The notes under the pieces are model-generated. The model was not told where the DNA came from. It ran no database searches and saw nothing but the letters and a program-made list of their open reading frames with translations. 64,000 nt of DNA, from positions 157,091 through 221,090 of the forward strand of contig JAEPRB010000041.1 in NCBI GenBank assembly GCA_016758965.1. Direction: 5' to 3'. The position numbers were made by a program, and so were the translations under genes. This DNA is from Circinella minor (taxonomy: Eukaryota > Mucoromycota > Mucoromycetes > Mucorales > Lichtheimiaceae). Every line of letters starts with the position of its first letter. The stretch's first letter is position 1. Positions 46,449 to 56,530 of the stretch are shown here, piece by piece.

Positions 46449-48898
46449 TTAAATATTAGTATCCTCTGGTTTTGTTTTGGATGAAGGAGTTCCATAGTGG
46501 ATGTTGCGCATAAACAGCGCTAGAATTAAGCTTAAAGCTGCGGCAACTAATGGTATAAGAAAAACCTGATTTAATGCATTCATATACGCATGAGTAATTG
46601 GGGCTTGAGTATCTTTAGGCATATTACGAATATAAAGATAATTATCAAGTGCTCCTAATAATAATATATAAATGTTTCTATGAGTTGGAATTTTTATTTA
46701 AAGGAAAGAGGTGACACTAGAATGGAATTGTTCTTTTTTTTCTCTTACCATAACTTTGTGCAGTAGCAAGTATAATGGGATTTACTTCTTTAAGTTGTTG
46801 TGTAACAAATGTTGAAAATAACACTTGATATACAGCAACACCAATAGCAGATGCAAGTAACATTAAAAAGTTGGTCTATAATAATAGGATCCTTATAATT
46901 AACACACACATATATACAACTTATGCACTTTGAATTAAAAAAAAGATAGTAAAAATAAATAATATATACATACCAAACTTGTAGCTATTGGCATATCTTC
47001 CTTTCTTGCAGTGGCTTGAACACCGAGAATGCAATTTTGTTGGGATAATCCTGCAGCGAGTCCTAATAATATGCAAGTTGCACATATTTTTTATAATGAA
47101 AATCAATAGAATATGTAAGTAAGCAAAAATCGTGTAGTAAAAAAGAAATAGATTCACATAAAGTAGCTTATTATATATTTAATTCATTACCACAAAAGGT
47201 CAAAAACCCTGCCTGTTTACCCCAGTTGGAATTTTCATTTAATAATTGAAATAATCCGTAGCCCAAAACATTGCTTGCTGAACCTATTATAATATATAGC
47301 TTGGGGTATGGAATTCGTCGCATTGCAAAGCTGCTAATGAATGAACCTAAAATAAGACAGACCATAAATGGAATCAAGCGAATACTGGACTCACTACTAG
47401 ATGCGCCAAAAACAGATTGAAATAAGATAGGACCAAAAAAGAGCGTTCCGACAAACCCAAGTCCAAGGCACATAATATTTAAGAAAAATAATGCAATCGA
47501 AGGGTTTAAAATAATATGGCGTGGTATAAGCTATTATAAACCCCGTATATGTAAGCAACAATAAATAATAAAAGATAAAGTAGTTATAGAGACCTGAAAA
47601 AAAAAACTTACGGGCTCTTTGGCAATCCATCCTTCAGAAAAAATTAAGATAATTAATGAAACTCCAGAAGCAACAAAAGATCCAATGACATGACCATTGT
47701 TCCAACCAAACTAGTAAGTTTTTATAAACACCTTCCTTTGTTAAAAAAATTATTCAATTTCTTTATAAACAAAAAAAAAAAATACACAAGGATACTTTAC
47801 CTGTGGCCCCCAACTTAGTGCTAGTAAAAGGCATGTAATAAAACCAATGGAAAAAATAGACCCAAGAAAATCAATACGTTTTACTTTTGTAAGAATAGAT
47901 TCTTTACGAACTACAGTTGTTTCATGAAACAAAATAAAAACAATGAGACCAGCAACACCATCCAATATTACAGTGATCCAAAAATCCCAACGCCATGATA
48001 ATTTATCAACAAAAGCACCACCAATGAGCGGACCCACAACATTTGCCAATCCATAAATGGCTACAAGGATAGATTGAATTCGTGGTCGCCAGAGTACTGG
48101 AGTAACATCAGTGACAATAATGAATGCCATAGACATAATACTTCCTGCTCCAAAACCTTGAATAGTACGACCAGGAATTAAACCATTAATATTAGGCGTC
48201 GTAGCACAAATAATGGATCCTATCAATAAAAAGATTTGACCAGCAAGTAATATAGGCTTACGACCAAAAATGTCACAAAACTATTATAGGATAGTGCATT
48301 ACCCAGATCAATTAGTTGTATGCAAAAAAAATACACCTCAGTAATTGTTCAACAGAAAGAAAATATATCTTATTTAAAAAAAGCATCCTTCACTATCATT
48401 ATGATTACCTTTCCTGCTAATGGTTGTGAACTATTGACAGCGACGAGATAGGCAGTTGCAATCCATGTTTGTTGTTGAAAAGCGTTTAATTCAGTTGCTA
48501 TAATAGACATGGCTGGTGCTACTATAGTACTATAGTAAAATTATAAGGCATTATTATTGACTTCGCTGATTAGATTATGGATTTAAATTTTCTACGTACA
48601 ATTCCTTTTCGGTATATTACGATCTTTATATAAAATAAAAATCATTTTGAATATATATATACCTATTTAATGCAACGACAAATACTGAGAGGGCAATACC
48701 AAGGATAAGGGTGACATATCTAATAATTTCTATACGGGTATGAGGCACAGGAGGATCATCATGCTCTGAAACACAATCGTTCAAATCATTCTCTTGTTTT
48801 TTCTCTAATTGGTCATTCATTTTCTGCTGTCTCTGTTGATCACGTATTACTGTACTTGTTGTGACAGTCAGGTTATTACTACTATTGTTTTCTGACAT
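46449..48898 (-). CDS. MFS drug/multidrug exporter (DHA2, 14-TM type), 565 aa, eight exons
   Basis: This is a predicted proton-coupled exporter of the plasma membrane, similar to fungal DHA2 drug or toxin-efflux porters. Exons are 48898-48663, 48529-48409, 48280-47801, 47710-47612, 47530-47191, 47062-46974, 46875-46749 and 46654-46449 (1698 nt). A charged N-terminus of about 55 residues precedes TM1 (RYVTLILGIALSVFVVALN) and the family motif STIVAPAMSIIATELN. Motif A appears as GKFCDIFGRKPILLAG. IPGRTIQGFGAGSIMSMAFI and VYGLANVVGPLIGGAF-type motif C (IYGLANVVGPLIGGAFVD) follow, with WRWDFWI next. The latter half has hydrophobic segments through LNQVFLIPLVAAALSLILAL. The substrate is unknown. 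Confidence 0.9.
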
Positions 48899-48900
48899 GT

Positions 48901-48905
<5 letters not shown>

Positions 48906-48934
<29 letters not shown>
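48906..48934. repeat. AT dinucleotide microsatellite
   Basis: About 14 AT units directly upstream of the MFS exporter start codon, within its 5' leader or promoter. Confidence 0.75.
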
Positions 48935-48936
<2 letters not shown>

Positions 48937-49522
48937 TTATTTATTGGATTCAGAAAATGAAGAATTCAGCATAAAAAAATAGCGCGTTTTTATATGTTTC
49001 TTTTATTAAGAATAGTATTCATCATCACACTTTTTTTTTGCAATATCATACGTAATACGATTTAATACAATGATAAAAAAAAAAGTGGTCTGTTGCTTAT
49101 TATTACTGTTATTGTTCGGCTAAGTTGTTTAACCTCGGTAACAAAAAGAATGAAGAAAAAAATTATGCTAAACAATTTCCAGATTTACTAAAACATACAT
49201 GTAACTTCATATAGTAAACTTAGAATCACATAATTGTAACACAAAGATATAATAATAGTGCTTCGTTTACTATTGCTTATAAAAATTCTGTAAAGCTAAT
49301 AATCCAGGGATTCTCTAATGTATAAAGTGAAAATTACAATAATAATTATATAATCACTGCTCCTTTCTATTTACTTATTGTGTATAAGGAGTAAAAAAAA
49401 CAGCTTTTTTATAACAGAAAAAAAATGAGAAAAATCTAGTTTATAGAGAAAAAAAAAGTTAATAAATTACTCTTCTCAGGAAAAAAATAATCGAACTATT
49501 TTAGAACCACCATCTCGGTGAT

Positions 49523-49540
49523 AAAAATGGCGCCATTTTT
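49523..49540. repeat. Perfect 18-bp palindrome AAAAATGGCGCCATTTTT
   Basis: The sequence is its own reverse complement over 18 bp around a GGCGCC core, in otherwise AT-rich DNA. It lies about 0.6 kb upstream of the MFS exporter start and 1.4 kb upstream of the adaptin-binding protein start. It could be a dimeric transcription-factor site. No factor can be named from sequence. Confidence 0.6.
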
Positions 49541-50940
49541 CTTAGTTAGCTATGTGTGTCACGTAACAATGTAATGCGGAATATATGTAGATAGATTTTG
49601 ACATGTGATATAGAAAAACTTTAAAAACGCACGCAGGTATTAAAATACAAGGTATACAATTTTGAAGTGATTGGATTGGACAATGTTATTAACTATACAT
49701 CGAAAAAAATGTTAAAAGTGGTCTCACACAGATTATGTCATTCGCCATTAACTTATATTTTGAATGTCATAATCCCATAGCCTAAAATGATTCCAATTAA
49801 AAATGTAATTGGTGTCGGTATAATTAGCATTATTTATAACACAACAACAGCCTGTATATTTAGCCTAATAGACTTTTATGCAGGTTGAGTTGGGAGATCC
49901 TGCTAATGAAAACATATCAGTGGGCAATTTCCCCATAGTTATTACATTGAACTTGATTATTTATATTTTCCAATAAACTTCTTACTGTTAGCATAATAAA
50001 AGGCAAACTATATATATACCATACAGGTTATTAATTGAAACACATTGTGGCAAAGTATAATTGGACAATAATGTATAAGATAACTTATAGTATTCAGAGA
50101 ACTCATATTGACGCCAATGCTCGTTGCGCTTGCAGCAATTGAACAGAAGTTATCTAAAAACGAACTCTTGCCTCCCTTGAATCTACTATCATATTATCTT
50201 TATTATGATTGTTGCTGTGGTTATATTGATCATGAATGACAACAAAAAGAAAGAACAATAAAAAAAAGAACTTCTATATGTAGAAGCATGGAAGAATAAA
50301 TATTACTTTTTACTGTTATTAGGCCAATCTCATGTTTATTAGCAAATTCAAATGAGGATAGCAAAAATAAAGTTTTATCCAAACAACACCACGGATGAGA
50401 CCATCACTATCAATGGACAGTATATAGCTATATACTATTTATTAGATAGAATATGAAAAAATACGTACATTCTCCTTCTCTTTTATTATAATTCTCATGT
50501 TTAAAAATAAATAGCGTTAATATATATCTACAATAAGAAGTTTCAGGGATACATTCGTTGCCATGGTTTGAAACGTGTTAAACTATGTATGACAATATTA
50601 TTTAAAACAAAAGATATGTAATTTAGTATTTTGTTATCCTTCCTTTGAACGACATTTATGCAGTGTACATGATTAATAACAGTCCTTTATAATTTGGAAT
50701 CTTTTTAAGCAATATAACTGTTATCCCACAAAAAGCAGTAACATCTGTTATTATTCCTGGTAATCAAATCAAACTTTTTTTTCTAGTACAGCGAAATAGC
50801 CCCATCACAACAAATTACATCAGTAGAGTCCTCGTGTTGTACGAGACTTCTGTAGCGGCATTTCATTTGCATACTGAAAAACTGACATTTTGACATTATT
50901 CAGGTGTTCTTCTTATATCAGATACAAAATATATTATACC

Positions 50941-52382
50941 ATGACTTCTCGACGCTTATTACGTAACAAGATTCTTGTTGTTGGTAACAAGGACTCTAGT
51001 CTTATTGATTTTGTAAAAGGTTCATCATTATTTTTTAGCATTTAGTTCATCGATTGTAGTAAAATTAAAGAAACAAACAACTTGAAAACTTAACACTCAT
51101 GCAAACCTCCTTTTGATTATAATTAATTTTTAGGCATCTTTAAAGCATGCGAAAAAGAGTTTCCACAAAAGCTTGTTGATGACCAATTGAAAAAATCGGA
51201 TGGAAAACAATCCGGTATTTCCATTCCTTGGGTGATTGATACAAAATATTATACAGCTTCAGTTGATTTTTGGTTAGATCAAGTGGATGGTGATCTTGAA
51301 GTTATTAAAGGATATACCAATGAGGAAAATGGTATTGGTCAAGTAGTTGATGCTTTTGTATATGTATTTTGTAAAGACAAGGCAAGTAAAAAATAATAAT
51401 TTACATTTGTATATATGAGAAAGAGATAATAAACTGACGGTTTATTTTTATAAATAGCTTAGTAGTTTTGATGGTATTAAAGATTGGGTACAATTTCTTG
51501 AAACAAGTGAACCTTCTATTCAACTTTGTGTTGGTAGTGGGGAACCAAAAGAAGATGAAGATCATGATTTAGGAATGATTGAGGATTGGTGTCTTGATCA
51601 TCAATTTGAATATGTGGATTTGGATGAAAAAACAGTAGAACCATTGGATAAAGCTGGTTGGGATTTGGCAGTTGATGTATTACAGACGAATCTTTGGGAT
51701 GGTATGGCACAAAAAGAACCTGATGTTAATGGTAGTAATAAAAACAAGATGGGTGAGACTGTATATGATGATGATGATTTTTATAAAGGTAATAACTGTG
51801 AGAAAGAAAGAGAATGGGCTTTGGGTATTATGTAATGGTTGAAGTAGATTGGATATTTATAGATATATATAATCTTTCATATTAGAATTGCAAATGTTAT
51901 CTCTTGAAAATGAGAAGGACAAAAATAGACAATTAAAGAAAGGTCAAGATAATGATAAAAATGACGAGTTTTCTATTGATGATAATAAAGACTTAGATGA
52001 TCTTGGTAAATAACGACAATTATCTATATATATAAACACTTTCGAATAATATATATATTGGGTAATATGTACTTAACTATTTTGTTTTACTAGATTTTGA
52101 AATGCCAAATCAAAGTGATATAAAAAAAATGCAGGAACAATTATTTGCCGATCTTGACGGAGAAGATGGATTGGATAAAGCATTTGAAACTATGCAAGCA
52201 TTAAGAGGTAAATGATTATAATAAGTAGGGGAAGGATGGATATGGGTATATGATATATAAGAAACAACAATATACTTAGTAAAATTGTTATAATAGAACA
52301 AGGTCAAAACTTGCCAGATGAAGAAAGAAGAAAATTAGCTGCTAAAGTCGCTTTATCTTTTGCTGCTCAACTTGGTGTATAA
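50941..52382 (+). CDS. Alpha/gamma-adaptin-binding protein p34 family (AAGAB / Irc6-like), 337 aa
   Basis: This is a predicted cytosolic assembly chaperone for clathrin adaptor complexes AP-1 and AP-2, the role known for AAGAB. Exons are 50941-51019, 51134-51381, 51458-51824, 51886-52005, 52094-52207 and 52297-52382 (1014 nt). The N-terminal Rab-like fold shows RNKILVVGNKDSSLIDFVKG, and VVDAFVYVFCKDK follows. The characteristic EDWCLDHQFEYVDLDEK comes at the end of that domain. An acidic linker then leads to the conserved C-terminal helix pair (DGLDKAFETMQALREQGQ, LPDEERRKLAAKVALSFAAQ). Intron 2 (51382-51457) begins with GC (AAG|GCAAGT), because no GT donor keeps the frame. Introns 1 and 3 use the weak donors GTTCAT and GTATTA. 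Confidence 0.88.
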
Positions 52383-52636
52383 ATTTAGATTTAGAAACCC
52401 ACAAAATTGTAACTTATTTTTTTATTTTGTATATAATTTTTATCTAACTAAGAAAAATTACAACAACAACAACAAAAAGCTCCATTTTTTTTTTTTTGGT
52501 TGCGTTGTCTATGCTTATTTACTTGATAATTTTGTTCGTTGGTCATCGTAAATCTTTGCTACGTCTTTTGTAATCTTTATTATAAGCACAAATAAACATG
52601 ATAATTAAAGTATATTACTATGTCTGTCAATTGAGC

Positions 52637-53640
52637 TATAAATATACCACCACATTTAGTTCCTTAGACACCTTTGCTTGGTCTTCATCAAGAACAGAAA
52701 CAATAGCACCCATATAACCAAGTCTTGTCCCAAGGCATATTTTAACGATGTTGTAACCGTTCGTAACTTTCTATCATATGTTTCTTCCTTTTCATCTTTA
52801 GATTATCAGAAATTATTTAGTGTAATTTAATATCTTGTATCGACAATACGCAAGAAAAACAAAGTTATTGTCATCATATTTTGAATATAGTATTACCTCT
52901 AAAAAAATAAATCTTGTTCAAATTCAATATCATGATCATAATCCATATCCTTGTCACTATCTTCAGCATCAGTAGCACTTTGAGTGTGCGTTTCATTTTC
53001 CTCAACAGTATCAACAACATATTGTTGTACAATAAATGATATTAAGCAGTTAATTATCCAATAGAACATTTTAATTTTTTCTTTACGTATCCAAAAAAAA
53101 TAGTTTTATTACCTGGATAAACAAAAAAAATTGCTTATGATTGAGGGAAGTATATGCCAGTTTTAACATTAGAAATAGTTTGTACTTTTGATGGTTGATT
53201 GTATTAATAAGAATTTTTGAATTTTCTTCTTGTACAACTGATCTAAACCTTTAGCTTTAAATTCGTATGAGCACGATTCGTAATCCACTGAAATTCCTAT
53301 TTGTCTAGAGACATCATGATTTTTATATAAAATATCAGTTTCTCCATTCCAAAATAAGTTGGGAAGATGATTTGTAACTTTTGTTCTTTCCTTAGAGAGT
53401 TGATTTACCGTATTCCCCTGAACAAGTATCTTTTCGTCATAAAGTTCCTGTGCTACGTAACAACTATAGATAAGATATTGATATAATTATTAATTTGATG
53501 TCTAATTTTGGTTTCTCATCGAGTGAGATAAAAACATGTTATCTTTAAATAAATACGTACATTTGCTCTTAAAATCCAGACCTTTTGCTACCACTCTCTT
53601 TTTTTCACCTCGTCTTCTTTTATTTGATCAATAGGAAAAA
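52637..53640 (-). pseudogene. Decayed gene of unknown family
   Basis: The minus strand carries several coding-like stretches in changing frames. A segment near 53640-53570 (RRRGEKKRVVAKGLDFKSK) is followed after an intron-like gap by about 90 open codons at 53470-53190 (QELYDEKILVQGNTVNQL, then HLPNLFWNGETDILYKNHD). This continues better in the next frame (VVQEENSKILINTINHQKYK) after a one-base shift. An acidic piece follows at about 53070-52905 (ATDAEDSDKDMDYDHDIEFE). A last piece at about 52800-52640 also needs a frame change (EETYDRKLRTVTTSLKYA, then GYMGAIVSVLDEDQAKVSKE). There is no good start codon. I do not recognise the protein. The repeated frame changes indicate decay rather than introns. 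Confidence 0.5.
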
Positions 53641-54058
53641 CATTTGAGTTAATTTTCTGTTATATACGAGAATAATCTTATGTATGTTTAGGTTGTAATA
53701 CTATACATATGTGACGGATATATATTTTTTGAGCTTCTATACTTTGGCCGATTGTCAAAGTCAAGAGGATGCCCCCAGCATGGAAAATGAGAAGTTACAA
53801 CTTTTTATGTTCTACGTAAACCTCATTGTTTTGTTTTCCGGCCACATTGACACCCAAATATTGAGCATGATGCCTTTCTCCAACATAATAAAAAAATGAC
53901 TCAAAGTGTTCCGAGTATGGAATTTTTTAATTTATCATTCACACCTAACCCCAATAAGTAAAAATGGTTTATTTGAATTGATTTCATTTCTCGATAATGT
54001 CAGCACACAATTGTCAATGTCTTCTTTTTGCCAACAATTTTATTTAAGAATTATATCC

Positions 54059-54097
<39 letters not shown>

Positions 54098-54599
54098 TTA
54101 TTACATATTTTTATGAAGACTACCTAAATGTTGAATATGTAGAAGGAATTATTACGCAGTACATCATACGAGTAATTCATTATAAATAGTTTTGAAGTTG
54201 TGTAGAATAAAAAAAAAAGACATTAGGCATTGGTAGTCTAAACTTAAAATATTATTGTATGATAATTACTCTACAGTGATACGTATTCAAGTTGTATGTG
54301 GCTCGTGCAAACTGTGTAAAGAGTTTTTACATGTGTTCTATTAAAGCTTTTTGCATAAATTAGCAATATCGAATAATAAACATACGAAATAAATATTAAT
54401 TGTTTTTTTTTCTTTCTTTTCCAAATATATGGTGAAATGTATGAAGCATTTGGAAAATCTACTAAAGTATATCCTGCCTATGACTCTAACTTCAATAAAG
54501 AGATTTACAAGCTTTAAATAAATTTTCAACCCATCTACTTACAACCATTGTTATCAATCAAAATATATTAAACAATATTGAAAAAGTATATAACGAAGT
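53641..54599. other. AT-rich stretch between two decayed genes
   Basis: It contains short open pieces on the plus strand (about 53710-53895 and 53930-54050) that may be further debris, plus an AAT repeat. No intact gene is seen. Confidence 0.35.
54061..54096. repeat. AAT trinucleotide microsatellite
   Basis: About twelve AAT units between the two decayed genes. Confidence 0.8.
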
Positions 54600-55748
54600 A
54601 ATTGATCGTTTACAAAACCAATGTCTACTGTTTGTGATAATTATAGCCAAAAATGTGATAATTGCAGTTGCAGACAATCGCTCTAGTTACAAGATTTTCG
54701 TGATAGAAAATTGTTGCTTCGTTTTGGTGGTTTATGATTACTATTTAAAAATGAAGAGCATTTTCCCTTTGAGCGCTATTATGACTATCCTTACCCGAAA
54801 GGAGGTATTCCAGTGGATGGTGTCAAAGTGACTACTTGACCCATTTTTTTATTTATTTACAAGCCAAGTATACTGTAAACTAATGACATAATAATAATAT
54901 ATTTAGCTCTTATTTGTTAGGTAATGAGAACACTAAACGCTATTTTTTATGGCTATTAGTATTCGCCGTAGACTTATAATATATAGCCCTGTCCTTACTC
55001 AAGAAGTGACAATTTTTATTTGTCCAACAACTGCTGCTGATAGCCATAACATGACATTGAAATTCGATATAAAAGTGGTAAATCATGTTTGGCTGGAAAA
55101 GACCTTCAAGGATTGGATGTTCTACAAAACGTTTCGTCAACAATGTATCGTCACAGAAGAACAAGACCAGCAAGTCGGCGCAACTCAAATAAATCCAATG
55201 TAACAAAATAATAATGGGACTCAACATGTTCTAAGCCAAAAGAAAAAATCACCCAAAAAAAAAAAGTTTGATTATTTTAGCAAACATCATATCAACAGTT
55301 ACGAAGAGAAACTCAAAAAGCGTAAAATTGAAGTCGACTCCCAATTTATCAAAATGATCAAAGAACAAAAAAGCAACAACGAAAAGGGTTAAAAAAAACA
55401 GTTATCGTCAGCGCCATCATCATCAACACCAGTCAAAACTATAACGATATCTACCACGGACACATTGTCCAATTCAAACGCGAGTAGGAAAAAAAAAGGA
55501 AAAGCCGTATAAGGCCCTTCGCTTCAAAATCACTGCTATCAACATCGTCACCGTCATCGTCCACATCAGTCGCTAAAGTTTCGAGCTACCCAGGAGAACC
55601 TAATGAAGAAATATTATTATCAACGAGTCTGTCATCACAAAACATCTACAAAGCTGAATCGATACTACGAAGTATGAAAAGAAATAAAAGCAGTACTGTT
55701 TTATCATCTTCTGCCTCACTGTTTTTATTATCATCATCGTCACATTGA
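54600..55748 (+). pseudogene. Decayed BRCT-domain gene (Rtt107/Brc1/PTIP-like)
   Basis: Pieces of a BRCT-repeat protein are readable on the plus strand in all three frames. A Trp-rich KIVASFWWF lies near 54720, VYDYYLK near 54740 in another frame and HFPFERYYDYPYPKGGIPVD near 54765-54815 in a third. After a gap, the end of a BRCT repeat (FDIKVVNHVWLEKTFKDW) lies at about 55060-55115. A Lys-rich linker (YEEKLKKRKIEVDSQFIK) is followed by a stop, then Ser/Thr-rich stretches interrupted by more stops and shifts up to a TGA at 55746. BRCT proteins of the Rtt107/Brc1 type act at damaged replication forks. I infer that group from the PKGGIP and VVNHxWLE pieces. An intact copy may exist elsewhere in the genome. 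Confidence 0.55.
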
Positions 55749-55986
55749 CATATATTCCATTTCCATATTTCGCGACAAAGTACCAGGAGTACAAGTATTA
55801 TCATCAACTGTTGTCCATCTCAGACTATATTAAAGTATAAAGCTGATTAGCTTTTATTCTGCCAGAGCCACACAAGCCTGCTCACCTTGGTTTCTGAATT
55901 AGACACTCTATCATTCATGTTACAGTCGAATGATGAAGATATATTACTATTGATTGATGATGAAGGAACATTATCATCACTCGATA

Positions 55987-56268
55987 TTATAGGGATATTT
56001 TGTTGACGGGAATTCTATATTGAACTATACACGTCTTGCTGTTAGAGAAAAAATAAATCTCGAGAGATTCTTTTAAATATTTTTGACGAACCATATTAAA
56101 AACGGAATTAGTCGTTTCTTCATGATCGATGGATAGCAGAGTTGATCCAAAATTTAGGGATGTTTGACCTGTTATTTTCTTTTTATGTCTGACATCATTT
56201 GAATTAGTGTCGCCCTTCCTTCTTATTATTAAATTTATATTAAATTCGAATGTTCTTCCAGTATTCAT
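55987..56268 (-). other. Isolated reading frame of 93 codons, status unclear
   Basis: It begins with ATG (MNTGRTFEFNINLIIRRKGD) and reads like ordinary protein (KKKITGQTSLNFGSTLLSID, MVRQKYLKESLEIYFFSNS). A second coding-like stretch on the same strand at about 55990-55860 (SSDDNVPSSSINSNISSSFD) lies in another frame, with no clean splice joining them. It may be a small gene or another decayed fragment. It lies upstream of and divergent from the EF-G gene. No family is recognised. Confidence 0.3.
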
Positions 56269-56530
56269 TATTATAGAAAAAAAGTAAAAAGAAAAAGGAA
56301 AAAGAAATAAAATGCCAGGAGTCTATTTTGACATTTGTCATGCGTTTTTCCGTAGTACAACAAAGACTATCTCAGCTGCTTCACATTGTTTCAGAGGCTA
56401 TACCGAAAGCTGATTCGCTAATTTCTGGCCCGTTTTTGTTTGGCAGTCACCTCCGCCACAAAAGGAGAATTTGACAGGGCCGACCTTTTTTTTTTTTTTT
56501 TTGTTGTACTTCTTCTACCGCCAAGCCGTC

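Larger units (their letters stand above)
48899..50940. other. Divergent intergenic region
   Basis: This 2-kb AT-rich region separates the exporter and the adaptin-binding protein gene. It should hold both promoters. Apart from the AT repeat and one perfect palindrome near 49530 I see no gene or RNA. Confidence 0.5.
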
